Positions 7,910 to 16,576 of a DNA stretch of 64,000 nt are shown piece by piece. The stretch lies in contig NZ_SRUZ01000006.1 in the NCBI RefSeq assembly GCF_004791165.1, positions 450,456-514,455 on the forward strand, given 5' to 3'. Every line of letters begins with the position of its first letter. The stretch's first letter is position 1. The position numbers and the translations under genes were made by a program. The notes below the pieces were generated by a model, which did not search any database, had not been told where the DNA came from, and saw only the letters and a program-made list of their open reading frames with translations. Source of the DNA: Mesorhizobium sp. M8A.F.Ca.ET.218.01.1.1. GTDB taxonomy: Bacteria > Pseudomonadota > Alphaproteobacteria > Rhizobiales > Rhizobiaceae.

Positions 7910-9463
7910 ATGACGTCGACGGCGCAGGAACTGCACCCGGCCCCTACGCTGCAGCCGGGCAGGACAATCCTCGAACTCAACGGCCTCGAAAAGCGCTACC
8001 CCGGCACCCATGCGCTGAAGCCGGTGCACCTTGCCTTCAAAGCGGGCGAGATCCACGCCATTGTCGGCGAGAACGGCGCCGGCAAATCGACCCTCATAAA
8101 ACTTCTGACCGGCGTCATGCCGCGTACCTCCGGCGAGGTCATCTGGGAGGGCAAGCCGGCGGCTTTGGCCACCCCGCACGAGGCGATGGCGCTGGGCATT
8201 AACGCCGTCCACCAGGAGGTGGTGCTGTGCCGCCATCTCACCGTCGCCGCCAACATGTTCCTCGGCGAGGAGGAGTCCCGCTTCGGCCTCCTGCAACAGC
8301 GCGCCATGGTCAAAGACGCGCAGAGGATCATCAACGGCCTCGGCTTCGACCTACCGGCGCATGTCATGCTCGGTGACCTCACCATCGGCCAGCAGCAGCT
8401 GATCGCCGCCGCCCGCGCCACCGTGCGCGGCACCAAGTTCCTGATCTTCGACGAGCCGACCGCCTACCTGACCCGCAAGGAGGCCGACCAGCTCTTCACC
8501 TTGATCCGCCGGCTGAAGTCGGAGGGCGTGACGATCATCTATATCAGCCATCGCATGGAGGAAGTGTTCGAGCTCGCCGATCGTGTTTCGGTGCTGCGCG
8601 ACGGCACGCTGGTCGGCACCAGGAACATCAGCGAGACCAATGACGCCGAACTCGTCAAGCTGATGATCAACCGCTCGATCGAACAGATCTACCACAAGGA
8701 TCATTTCACTCCGGGTGCCGCGATCGTCGAGGCCAGGAACCTCTCGGGCAAGGGCTTCGAGAACGTGTCGATGACAGTCCGTGCCGGCGAGATCGTCGGG
8801 CTCTACGGCCTGATCGGCGCCGGACGCAGCGAATTCGTCACCACGCTCTACGGCCGGCACAAGAAGTCGGCCGGCCAGGTCCTGTGGGAAGGTAAGGATG
8901 TCCAGATCAACTCCGAGCATGACGCGATCAAGCTCGGCATGGCGCTGGCGCCGGAAAGCCGCCGCGACCAGGGCCTTTGTCTCAACCTGCCGGTTGGCCT
9001 CAACCTCAATTTGCCGATCTACAAGCGCATCTCCCGCAATCTGTTGATCTCGAACGCGAAAGAGAAGGCCGAGGCCGACCACCAGATCGCCGGCCTCAGG
9101 ATCAAGACGCCGACGCGCCATGCGTTGGCTTCCAGCCTTTCGGGCGGCAATCAGCAGAAGATCGTCATCGGCAAATGGCTGGCCCACGGCGCCAAGCTGT
9201 TCATCTTCGACGAGCCGACGGTTGGCGTCGATGTCGGCACCAAGGCCGAAATCTACCGCCTGTTCAGCGCGCTCTTGTCAAAGGGCGCCGGCATCATCCT
9301 GATCTCATCCTATTTGCCGGAAGTCTATGAACTGGCCGACACGCTGCACGTGTTCCGCCGCGGCAAGCTGGTGGCCACGCACGGCTTCCACACCGCCGAT
9401 CATGAGGACATTCTCACACAGGCGCTCGCCGAGAAACAAGAAAAGTTGGGAGGAAAGACATGA
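7910..9463 (+). CDS. Sugar ABC importer ATPase, tandem-domain MglA/RbsA type
   Basis: 517 residues with two ABC domains. The first has Walker A GENGAGKST (residues 53-61), a weak signature LTIGQQQ, and Walker B FLIFDEPTAYL. The second has a degenerate P-loop (GLIGAGRSE), a canonical signature LSGGNQQK and Walker B LFIFDEPTVGVD. This asymmetry is normal in the MglA/RbsA/XylG family. The ATG at 7910 follows GGGAGGATTGTT. It powers import through the permease encoded next, whose start overlaps its stop by 4 bp (ATGA), indicating translational coupling. Confidence 0.95.
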   Translation: MTSTAQELHPAPTLQPGRTILELNGLEKRYPGTHALKPVHLAFKAGEIHAIVGENGAGKSTLIKLLTGVMPRTSGEVIWEGKPAALATPHEAMALGINAVHQEVVLCRHLTVAANMFLGEEESRFGLLQQRAMVKDAQRIINGLGFDLPAHVMLGDLTIGQQQLIAAARATVRGTKFLIFDEPTAYLTRKEADQLFTLIRRLKSEGVTIIYISHRMEEVFELADRVSVLRDGTLVGTRNISETNDAELVKLMINRSIEQIYHKDHFTPGAAIVEARNLSGKGFENVSMTVRAGEIVGLYGLIGAGRSEFVTTLYGRHKKSAGQVLWEGKDVQINSEHDAIKLGMALAPESRRDQGLCLNLPVGLNLNLPIYKRISRNLLISNAKEKAEADHQIAGLRIKTPTRHALASSLSGGNQQKIVIGKWLAHGAKLFIFDEPTVGVDVGTKAEIYRLFSALLSKGAGIILISSYLPEVYELADTLHVFRRGKLVATHGFHTADHEDILTQALAEKQEKLGGKT

Positions 9464-10428
9464 GCACCGAGGCGATTCCTGCCGAAAAACCGAAGCGCAA
9501 TTACAACGCCCTGTTCGGACTGACGCTGCTGGCGCTGCTGGTGCTGCTGTGGGTCATCCTGTCGTTATCCACATCGAGCTTCGCGTCGGCCAACAACATC
9601 TCGAATCTGCTGCGCCAGGGTTCGATGATCGCCATTTTGGCTGTCGGCCAGACCTTCGTCATCATCACCGGCGGCATCGATCTGTCCGTCGGCGCGGTGG
9701 TTGGCTTCGCAACCGTCATCGCCGCGATGTTGATCAACGCCGGCGTCCCGGTCTTCGTCGCCATCCTGCTCACCTTGCTGGTCGGCGTCGCCATCGGCCT
9801 CTTCCATGGTTTTGGCATCGTCAAGATGGGCCTGCCGCCTTTCATCATCACGCTGGCGACCCTGACGTCGCTGCGCGGCATTGGCCTCTTGATGACCAAC
9901 GGCAATTCGATTTCGATCAACAATGATGCTTTCCAGGAATTCTCGCGCAACTCCTTCCTCGGCGTCCCTAATCTGTTCTGGATGGTCCTGCTGGTCGGCA
10001 TACCCGCCTATGTCTTCCTGCATCACAGCCGCTGGGGCCGGTATCTGTTCTCGGTTGGGTCGAACGCCGAGGCCTCGCGCCTGTCCGGCGTTAACGTCCA
10101 GCGCACCATCTTCATGGCCTACACGCTGTCGGGTCTGTGCGCGGCGTTCGTCGGCGTGCTCTTGGCTTCGCGCATCGGCATCGGCAACCCGACCCAGGCC
10201 GAAGGGTGGGAACTGCAGGCGATCGCCTCGTCGGTGATCGGCGGCACCTCACTGTTCGGCGCGGTCGGCTCGGTGCACGGGCCACTGCTCGGCGCCTTCA
10301 TCCTGGCGACCATCAACAACGGCGCCAACCTGCTCAACGTCAACGCCTTCTGGCAGCGTGTCATCACCGGCGTGCTGATCATCGTCATCGTCTATTTCGA
10401 TGGCCTGCGCCGCCGCGGCGGCAAGTAG
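9460..10428 (+). CDS. Sugar ABC importer permease, RbsC/AraH type
   Basis: 322 residues with about eight to ten membrane helices. It has the family's signature segments: NNISNLLRQGSMIAILAVGQTFVIITGGIDLSVGA (split across two helices), GLPPFIITLATLTSLRGIGLL, and AIASSVIGGTSLFGAVGSVHGPLLGAFI. It forms the inner-membrane channel of the importer as a homodimer in this family. The start overlaps the ATPase stop by 4 bp. A short GC hairpin with TTTT (10451-10481) follows and separates it from the zinc dehydrogenase. Confidence 0.94.
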   Translation: MSTEAIPAEKPKRNYNALFGLTLLALLVLLWVILSLSTSSFASANNISNLLRQGSMIAILAVGQTFVIITGGIDLSVGAVVGFATVIAAMLINAGVPVFVAILLTLLVGVAIGLFHGFGIVKMGLPPFIITLATLTSLRGIGLLMTNGNSISINNDAFQEFSRNSFLGVPNLFWMVLLVGIPAYVFLHHSRWGRYLFSVGSNAEASRLSGVNVQRTIFMAYTLSGLCAAFVGVLLASRIGIGNPTQAEGWELQAIASSVIGGTSLFGAVGSVHGPLLGAFILATINNGANLLNVNAFWQRVITGVLIIVIVYFDGLRRRGGK

Positions 10429-10450
10429 TCAACGAACCGAAAATCGAACT

Positions 10451-10481
10451 CCGGCCCAGTATCAAAACGGGCCGGCGTTTT
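10451..10481 (+). terminator. Probable intrinsic terminator or attenuator after the permease gene
   Basis: CCGGCCC (10451-10457) pairs with GGGCCGG (10469-10475) around an 11-nt loop, followed by CG and TTTT. It lies only 25 bp before the zinc dehydrogenase ATG, so readthrough into that gene remains possible. Confidence 0.55.
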
Positions 10482-10505
10482 CGTAAACCCAAATTGGACC
10501 GAACC

Positions 10506-11522
10506 ATGAAAGCCGTCGTCTGCCGCTCGCCCGGCGAACTCATTCTGGAAGACCGTCCCGCTCCCGGCTCGCCGCCTCCCGGCTGGGCACTGGTGGCGGT
10601 CAGCCATGTCGGCATCTGCGGCACCGACTACCATATCTTTGAGGGCAAGCACCCGTTCCTCGCCTACCCCCGCATCATGGGCCACGAAGTGTCTGGCACC
10701 GTCGTCGAAGTCGGCGAAGGAGCCGGTCTTGCGGTCGGCGAACCGGTGATCATCAACCCCTATCTCTCCTGCGGCAAATGCATCGCCTGCCGGCACGGCA
10801 AGCCCAATTGCTGTGTGCGCATCGAAGTGCTCGGCGTGCATCGCGATGGCGCCATGTGCGAACAGATCCTGGTGCCGACGCAGAACCTCTATCCCACCAA
10901 CGGCCTGTCGCTCGCCGACGCCGCCGCCGTCGAATTCCTGGCCATCGGCGCCCATGCCGTGCGCCGCGCGCGTTGCGAGCCCGGTGCACGCACGCTGGTC
11001 ATCGGCGCCGGTCCGATCGGCCTCGGCACCGCCATCTTCGCCCGCATCGCCAGGCTCGACGTCAGCTTGCTCGACATGAGCAGCGAAAGGCTGGGCTTCG
11101 CGTCAAGCGAGCTCGGCTTCTCGGTCCTTGACGGCTCACAAGCGCCGGTTGCCGATCTGGTGCGCGACGCGACTGGTGGCGAAGGCTTCGACGTGGTCTT
11201 CGACGCCACCGGCAACACCTCCTCGGTGCAATCGGCCTTCGCCCATGTCGCGCATGGTGGCACGCTGGTGCTGGTCAGCGTCGTCAAGGACGACATCGTC
11301 TTTTCCGATCCCGAGTTCCACAAGCGCGAGATGACGCTGGTCGGCAGCCGCAATGCGCTGCGCGCCGATTTCGATCATGTCGCCGCCTCGATCCGCAATG
11401 GCGCCGTGCCGCTGGCCAAGCTCGTCACCCACCGCACCACGCTGACCGAAACGCCAGAGGATCTCGCACGCTGGGTCCATGAAAAGTCGGGCCTGATCAA
11501 GGCCGTGATCGAGATCGGATAG
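10506..11522 (+). CDS. Zinc-dependent MDR-family sugar (acid) dehydrogenase
   Basis: 338 residues from the ATG at 10506. The catalytic zinc site is visible (CGTDYH and GHEVSG), as is the four-Cys structural zinc site (CGKCIACRHGKPNCC) and the Rossmann motif (VIGAGPIGLG). It resembles the sorbitol/threonine/L-galactonate-type dehydrogenases that oxidise a secondary alcohol with NAD(P)+. Together with the aldo/keto reductase and UxaA-family dehydratase it would give an aldose - aldonate - keto-aldonate route, but the substrate is not proven. It lies 77 bp after the permease and probably belongs to the same catabolic unit. Confidence 0.87.
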   Translation: MKAVVCRSPGELILEDRPAPGSPPPGWALVAVSHVGICGTDYHIFEGKHPFLAYPRIMGHEVSGTVVEVGEGAGLAVGEPVIINPYLSCGKCIACRHGKPNCCVRIEVLGVHRDGAMCEQILVPTQNLYPTNGLSLADAAAVEFLAIGAHAVRRARCEPGARTLVIGAGPIGLGTAIFARIARLDVSLLDMSSERLGFASSELGFSVLDGSQAPVADLVRDATGGEGFDVVFDATGNTSSVQSAFAHVAHGGTLVLVSVVKDDIVFSDPEFHKREMTLVGSRNALRADFDHVAASIRNGAVPLAKLVTHRTTLTETPEDLARWVHEKSGLIKAVIEIG

Positions 11523-11529
11523 CCGGGCG

Positions 11530-12279
11530 TTACAGCGCCGACAGCTTCAGCTCCACCCGCTCCGCGGGAAAACGTGACTCCGAAAACTGGATCGGCTGGC
11601 CGTTGGGCGTGACGTTGACCGCCACCGTGACCAACACGATGGCGCCCGGCTGCAGATCGAGATCGGCAAGATCGGCGGCGTCGGCATGGCGCGCCGAGAG
11701 CACGGTCGATTGCCTGAGATAATCGTCGATACCGAAACGCGCGAGCGACGCGGTGATCGAACCGGTCTGCGCCATCGCCTCGTCGATGCCGGCAAAGCGT
11801 CTGGCATCGAACCAGCTGGCAGCACGCGACACGGACCGTCCGTCGGCCTCGCCGCGTGTTTCCAGCCGCATCACGTCAGCGCCCCTGGCAAGGCCAAGAC
11901 CCTCGGCGACACGCTGGCTGGCCGGCTCGATCGATGAAGAGAGCAGCACGATGTGTCGTTCCGACGTCTGCCCCTGCAGGCCCGCCGAGAAGCGCGTACG
12001 CGCGCCGATCGGATAGGACAGCCGCTTGCGCGACAAGACGAACGTGCCGCGCCCTTGCTCGGCCCGCAGCACCCCCTCCTGCACGAGGGCCGATATGGCG
12101 CTTCGTACGGTGTGACGGTTGACGCCATAGCGCTCGGCCAGCGCGACTTCGGGCGGCAGCGCGGCATTTTCGGCGAAATCGCCAATGGCAATCGCTTGCA
12201 GGATCCTGTCGGCGATCTGGCGCCATAGTGAAACACCGCTGCGCCGCTCGATGCTGTCGGCCACTTGCTGCCCGATCAT
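11530..12279 (-). CDS. phnF: PhnF-type GntR/UTRA regulator of phosphonate genes
   Basis: 249 residues from the ATG at 12279. The N-terminal GntR wHTH has GVSLWRQIADRILQAI, LPPEVALAERYGVNRHTVRSAI and EQGRGTFV. A UTRA ligand domain follows, with SASLxRFG-like ITASLARFGIDDYLRQ and QFSESRFPAERVEL. PhnF proteins repress phosphonate genes. It is divergent from phnG, and an 8-4-8 perfect inverted repeat (12346-12365) lies between them as an obvious operator. An alternative start at 12303 is possible but adds no family sequence. Confidence 0.93.
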   Translation of the reverse strand: MIGQQVADSIERRSGVSLWRQIADRILQAIAIGDFAENAALPPEVALAERYGVNRHTVRSAISALVQEGVLRAEQGRGTFVLSRKRLSYPIGARTRFSAGLQGQTSERHIVLLSSSIEPASQRVAEGLGLARGADVMRLETRGEADGRSVSRAASWFDARRFAGIDEAMAQTGSITASLARFGIDDYLRQSTVLSARHADAADLADLDLQPGAIVLVTVAVNVTPNGQPIQFSESRFPAERVELKLSAL

Positions 12280-12345
12280 GTTTGCCCCCGGCCTGTCACG
12301 CACCCGTCATGGACTCGCGTTAGGTAATATGTATAATTTGTATAG

Positions 12346-12365
12346 TTGTCTATATCAATAGACAA
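12346..12365. promoter_or_regulatory. Candidate PhnF operator between phnF and phnG
   Basis: TTGTCTAT and ATAGACAA form a perfect 8-bp inverted repeat separated by ATCA. The arms resemble the TATAGAC half-sites reported for mycobacterial PhnF. AT-rich sequence just upstream (TAATATGTATAAT, 12325-12337) could supply promoter -10 elements. It is 23 bp before the phnG ATG, where a repressor would block transcription or initiation. Confidence 0.65.
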
Positions 12366-12388
12366 ATCTGCGAAGAGGAAAGTTGCCG

Positions 12389-12850
12389 ATGCGAGGACAG
12401 GAAGCCCGCGACCAAGCCGAGCGCAAAGCCGCCATGGCGACGCTGGCGCAATCCAGCGGCGACGACATCGTCCGGCTCTGGAACGAGGCCGGCCTGCCTT
12501 CGCAAGCCGAGCTGCTGCGCGGTCCCGAGACTGGCCTGGTCACGCTGCGTGGCCGCATCGGCGGCGGCGGCGCCCCCTTCAATGTCGGCGAAGCGACCGT
12601 CACCCGCGCCACGGTCCGGCTGCCGTCAGGACAGGTCGGTCATTGCTACGCGCTTGGCCGCGACAAGCAGAAGGCGAAGCTGGCGGCCATCGCCGACGCG
12701 CTCTGGCAGGACCCTGCCCGCCGCGCCGAGGTCGAGACCAGGCTCATTGCGCCCTTACGCTCGGCTCTGACCGTTGCCCACGAAAAACGCCGTGCCGAGA
12801 CGGCGGCGACGAAAGTGGATTTCTTCACCATGGTTCGCGGAGAAGATTGA
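12389..12850 (+). CDS. phnG: PhnG, C-P lyase core complex subunit
   Basis: 153 residues from the ATG at 12389, preceded by GAGGAA. It shows the PhnG pattern: RKAAMATLAQSS, GPETGLVTLRGRIGGGGAPFNVGEATVTRATVRL and GHCYALGRDKQKAKLAAIADAL. PhnG is part of the PhnGHIJ core that, with PhnL, makes 5-phosphoribose-triphosphate phosphonates from ATP and alkylphosphonate. Its stop TGA overlaps the phnH ATG by one base (TGATG), so the genes are translationally coupled. Confidence 0.97.
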   Translation: MRGQEARDQAERKAAMATLAQSSGDDIVRLWNEAGLPSQAELLRGPETGLVTLRGRIGGGGAPFNVGEATVTRATVRLPSGQVGHCYALGRDKQKAKLAAIADALWQDPARRAEVETRLIAPLRSALTVAHEKRRAETAATKVDFFTMVRGED

Positions 12851-13461
12851 TGGATATCGCGGCACAATCGATCGAGGGCGGTTTCGCCGATCCGGTCTTC
12901 AACGCACAGACCGTGTTTCGGGCAGTCATGGACGCCATGGCGCGGCCGGGCAGCGTCCAGCCCTTGCCGGGCCTGGCCCGCCCGCCGGCGCCGCTTTCGG
13001 CAACATCAGGCGCCATTGCACTGGCGCTCTGCGACAACGACACGCCGCTCTGGCTCGACCCGGCCTTGCACGCCTCCGCGGCGATCGGCTCCTGGCTTGG
13101 TTTCCACACCGGTGCGCCGCTTGCCAACACACCGGCCGACGCGCATTTCGCGTTTGTTGCCACACCGGCCGAGATGATGGCGCTCGACGGTTTCTCACAA
13201 GGCACGCAGGACTATCCCGATCGATCGACAACGCTGATCCTGCAGGTCGGCGATCTCACTTCAGGAACCCCGCTGTTGCTCGAAGGCCCCGGCATCGAAA
13301 CCAGCGCCACGATCGCGCCGGCACAAATGCCGCGCCATTTCGTCGAGCAGTGGAAGCAAAACAACAAGCGCTTTCCGCGCGGCGTCGACATCGTCCTCGC
13401 CACATCGGAAGGCGTAGCCTGCCTGCCGCGCACGACGCGCATCAAGACGATGGAGGCTTGA
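12850..13461 (+). CDS. phnH: PhnH, C-P lyase core complex subunit
   Basis: 203 residues, the usual length. It has the PhnH signatures: GGFADPVFNAQTVFRAVMDAMARPGS, GAIALALCDNDTPLWLDP, and RFPRGVDIVLATSEGVACLPRTT. PhnH is structurally related to PLP-transferases but has no cofactor and serves as a structural dimer partner in the C-P lyase core. It starts within the phnG stop and ends two bases before the phnI ATG, consistent with a tightly packed operon. Confidence 0.97.
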   Translation: MDIAAQSIEGGFADPVFNAQTVFRAVMDAMARPGSVQPLPGLARPPAPLSATSGAIALALCDNDTPLWLDPALHASAAIGSWLGFHTGAPLANTPADAHFAFVATPAEMMALDGFSQGTQDYPDRSTTLILQVGDLTSGTPLLLEGPGIETSATIAPAQMPRHFVEQWKQNNKRFPRGVDIVLATSEGVACLPRTTRIKTMEA

Positions 13462-13463
13462 AG

Positions 13464-14576
13464 ATGTATGTCGCGGTAAAAGGTGGCGAAGCCGCCATTG
13501 CCAACGCCCACGGCCTGCTTGCCGACCGCCGGCGCGGTGACCGTTCGGTGCCCGCGCTCCGCCTCGACCAGATCGTCGAGCAGCTGGCGCTGGGCGTCGA
13601 CCGGGTGATGAGCGAAGGCTCCCTCTATGACCGTGAACTCGCCGCACTCGCCATCGTCCAGGCGCGCGGCGACATGATCGAAGCGATTTTCCTGGTGCGT
13701 GCCTACCGCACCACGTTGCCGCGCTTCGGTTACACCAGACCGATCGACACCGGCGCGATGCTGGTCGAGCGGCGCGTCTCGGCGACCTACAAGGACCTGC
13801 CTGGCGGCCAGCTGCTTGGCCCGACTTTCGACTACACGCACCGCCTGCTCGACCCCGAGCTTGCCACCGGCGCCGATGTCGCCGAACCCTTGCAGCGCGC
13901 CCGCGAAGCCGAGCCCATGCCGCGTGTCTCGGCCATCCTCGCCCGTGAAGGCCTGATCGAGCCCGATGGCAAGATGCCGCAGGATCACATCCCCGGCGAC
14001 ATCACCCGCGAGCCGCTGGAATTCCCGATGGCGCGCGACATCCGCCTGCAGGCGCTGTCACGCGGCGACGAGGGTTTCCTGCTGGCGCTCGGCTATTCCA
14101 CGCAGCGCGGCTACGCCCGCAACCATCCCTTTGTCGGCGAGATCCGCATAGGCGAGGTCGAGTTGGAGCTTGACATTCCCGAACTGCCCTTCGCGGTGCC
14201 GCTCGGCACGGTGCGGGTCACCGAATGCCAGATGGTCAACCAGTTCAAGGGCTCGGCCAAGGCGCCGCCGCAATTCACGCGCGGCTACGGTCTCGTCTTC
14301 GGCCAGAGCGAGCGCAAGGCAATGGCCATGGCGCTCTGCGACCGGGCGCTACGCGCCTCCGAGTTGGGCGAGGACGTCGTCGCCGCCGCGCAGGACGAGG
14401 AGTTCGTCATTTCGCATTCCGACAATGTCCAGGCGACCGGCTTTGTCGAGCATTTGAAACTGCCGCACTATGTCGACTTCCAGGCCGAACTCGACCTCGT
14501 GCGCCGCATGCGCGCCGAGTATGAGGCCCGCGAAAATCCAGCGAAGGCGGAAGAAACGAAGGAGGCAGCGGAATGA
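13464..14576 (+). CDS. phnI: PhnI, nucleosidase-like subunit of C-P lyase
   Basis: 370 residues. Clear PhnI features include MYVAVKGGEAAI, FGYTRPIDTGAMLVERRVSATYKDLPGGQLLGPTFDYTHRLLD (read in parts), TQRGYARNHPFVGEI and GLVFGQSERKAMAMAL. With PhnG, PhnH and PhnL it displaces adenine from ATP and attaches ribose triphosphate to the phosphonate. It overlaps phnJ by 4 bp (ATGA). Confidence 0.97.
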   Translation: MYVAVKGGEAAIANAHGLLADRRRGDRSVPALRLDQIVEQLALGVDRVMSEGSLYDRELAALAIVQARGDMIEAIFLVRAYRTTLPRFGYTRPIDTGAMLVERRVSATYKDLPGGQLLGPTFDYTHRLLDPELATGADVAEPLQRAREAEPMPRVSAILAREGLIEPDGKMPQDHIPGDITREPLEFPMARDIRLQALSRGDEGFLLALGYSTQRGYARNHPFVGEIRIGEVELELDIPELPFAVPLGTVRVTECQMVNQFKGSAKAPPQFTRGYGLVFGQSERKAMAMALCDRALRASELGEDVVAAAQDEEFVISHSDNVQATGFVEHLKLPHYVDFQAELDLVRRMRAEYEARENPAKAEETKEAAE

Positions 14577-15484
14577 CTGCGCAACCGACCGACATCGCCA
14601 CCTACAACTTCGCCTATCTCGACGAACAGACCAAGCGGATGATCCGCCGCGCGATCCTCAAGGGCATCGCCATTCCTGGCTACCAGGTGCCGTTCGCCTC
14701 GCGCGAAATGCCGATGCCCTACGGTTGGGGCACCGGCGGCGTCCAGGTCACCGCCTCGATCATCGGCCCCGACGACGTGCTGAAGGTCATCGACCAGGGC
14801 GCCGACGACACCACCAATGCTGTGTCGATCCGCGCCTTCTTCAAGAAGGTCGCCAATGTCACTGTCACCACCGATACCGCCACCGCCAGCATCATCCAGA
14901 CCCGCCACCGCATCCCCGAGCATCCGCTGACCGCCGGCCAGGTGCTGGTCTACCAGGTACCCATTCCCGAGCCGCTGCGCTTCCTCGAGCCGCGCGAGAC
15001 CGAAACGCGCAAGATGCATGCGCTGGAGGAGTATGGCCTCATGCATGTGAAGCTCTATGAGGACATCGCCAAGCACGGCCGCATCGCCACCACCTATGCC
15101 TATCCGGTCAAGGTCGAGGGCCGTTATGTCATGGACCCCTCGCCGACGCCGAAGTTCGACAATCCCAAAATGCACCGCTCGCCGGCCTTGCAGCTGTTCG
15201 GCGCCGGCCGCGAAAAGCGCATCTACGCGGTGCCTCCCTTCACCGATGTGGTGAGCCTCGACTTCGAGGACCATCCGTTTGAGGTGCAGACTTTCGACCA
15301 GCCCTGTGCGCTCTGTGCGGCCGAGAACGTCTATCTCGACGAGGTCATCCTCGACGACCATGGCGGCCACATGTTCGTCTGCTCCGACACCGACCACTGC
15401 GAGAAGAGGCGCGAAGAGGGCCATCGCGGCCACCTTGCCCCCGAGACCCATCTGGCGCCAGCAAACATGGAGCCGGCCCAATGA
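14573..15484 (+). CDS. phnJ: PhnJ, radical-SAM C-P bond lyase
   Basis: 303 residues. The non-canonical radical-SAM cluster motif is exact: Cys245-x2-Cys248-x21-Cys270, with Cys276 as the candidate thiyl-radical residue; E. coli numbering is 241/244/266/272, a constant +4 shift. NFAYLDEQTKRMIRRAILK and YGWGTGGVQVTASI are typical. PhnJ cleaves the C-P bond of 5-phosphoribosyl-1-phosphonate to release the alkane and a cyclic 1,2-phosphate. All catalytic residues are present, so the enzyme should be active. It overlaps phnI and phnK by 4 bp each. Confidence 0.98.
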   Translation: MTAQPTDIATYNFAYLDEQTKRMIRRAILKGIAIPGYQVPFASREMPMPYGWGTGGVQVTASIIGPDDVLKVIDQGADDTTNAVSIRAFFKKVANVTVTTDTATASIIQTRHRIPEHPLTAGQVLVYQVPIPEPLRFLEPRETETRKMHALEEYGLMHVKLYEDIAKHGRIATTYAYPVKVEGRYVMDPSPTPKFDNPKMHRSPALQLFGAGREKRIYAVPPFTDVVSLDFEDHPFEVQTFDQPCALCAAENVYLDEVILDDHGGHMFVCSDTDHCEKRREEGHRGHLAPETHLAPANMEPAQ

Positions 15485-16257
15485 CCGACGAACCGCTGTT
15501 GCGCGTCTCGGCGCTCTCCAAATTCTACGGCTCGCGCGTTGGCTGCGACAACGTCTCCTTCGACCTGTGGCCCGGCGAAGTCCTGGCTGTCGTCGGCGAG
15601 TCCGGTTCCGGCAAGACCACGCTGCTCAACTGCCTGTCGACGCGGCTGCTGCCTTCCTCCGGCACCGCCAGCTACCGCATGCGTGACGGCCAGTTCCGCG
15701 AACTCTACCGCATGAGCGAGGCCGAGCGCCGCTTCCTGATGCGCACCGACTGGGGCTTTGTCCATCAGAACCCCGCCGATGGCCTGCGCATGACGGTTTC
15801 GGCCGGCGCCAATGTCGGCGAGCGTCTGATGGCGGTCGGAGACCGCCATTATGGCAAGATCCGCGCCACTGCGGTCGACTGGCTGTCGCGCGTCGAGATC
15901 GAGGAAGACCGCATCGACGACGAACCCCGCGCCTTTTCCGGCGGCATGCGCCAGCGCCTGCAGATCGCCCGCAATCTCGTCACCGGGCCACGGCTGGTGT
16001 TCATGGACGAGCCGACCGGCGGCCTCGATGTTTCCGTGCAGGCCCGCCTGCTTGATCTCCTGCGCGGTCTGGTCACCGACCTTGGTCTTGCCGCGATCGT
16101 CGTCACCCACGACCTTGCCGTGGCGCGGCTTCTGTCACAGCGCATGATGGTGATGAAGGACGGCCGCGTGGTCGAAAGCGGCCTCACCGACCGTGTGCTC
16201 GACGATCCGCGCGCGCCCTACACGCAATTGCTCGTTTCCTCGATACTTCAGGTGTGA
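15481..16257 (+). CDS. phnK: PhnK, ABC-type ATPase of the C-P lyase complex
   Basis: 258 residues with Walker A GESGSGKTT (residues 39-47), a signature region FSGGMRQRLQIARNL, and Walker B LVFMDEPTGGLDVS. The long linker RDGQFRELYRMSEAERRFLMRTDWGFVHQNP is typical of PhnK rather than transport ATPases. PhnK docks on PhnJ in the PhnGHIJ core. It overlaps the phnJ stop by 4 bp and is followed by a 319-bp repeat-containing gap before phnL. Confidence 0.95.
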   Translation: MTDEPLLRVSALSKFYGSRVGCDNVSFDLWPGEVLAVVGESGSGKTTLLNCLSTRLLPSSGTASYRMRDGQFRELYRMSEAERRFLMRTDWGFVHQNPADGLRMTVSAGANVGERLMAVGDRHYGKIRATAVDWLSRVEIEEDRIDDEPRAFSGGMRQRLQIARNLVTGPRLVFMDEPTGGLDVSVQARLLDLLRGLVTDLGLAAIVVTHDLAVARLLSQRMMVMKDGRVVESGLTDRVLDDPRAPYTQLLVSSILQV

Positions 16258-16334
16258 CGATGGCACCAGGTCACCCCCATCTGCCAAGCGCATTTTGCAA
16301 CGTTGGAGATTGGCGAAACCGCCCGACACAGCCC

Positions 16335-16533
16335 CTTCTCCCCGTCACTATACGGGGAGAAGTGCCCGGCAGGGCGATGAGGGGCGACGCTGACGTGGCG
16401 GGAACGCGCGCTGTGGACGCTTATGCTGTCCCGTTAGCCTCGCCCTGCCCAAAGCAACTTCTCAACCGGACCCCGGCGCTGCCCCTCATTGTCCTGCCGG
16501 ACATTTCTCCCCGTATGGTGACGGGGAGAAAGA
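16335..16533. repeat. Rhizobium-type palindromic mosaic repeat between phnK and phnL
   Basis: Two hairpin modules face each other. The left one (16335-16384) contains CTTCTCCCCGT pairing with ACGGGGAGAAG, then CGGCAGGGCGATGAGGGG. The right one (16482-16533) is its approximate reverse complement (CCCCTCATTGTCCTGCC, then TTCTCCCCGT...ACGGGGAGAA). The same modules recur at 46995-47133 and, more distantly, at 24216-24360 and 50380-50539. It is non-coding and splits phnK from phnL inside an otherwise compact operon. Confidence 0.85.
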
Positions 16534-16576
16534 GCCATATCCTCCGACCGACCGACGACAATTGGAGAACCTTCTG

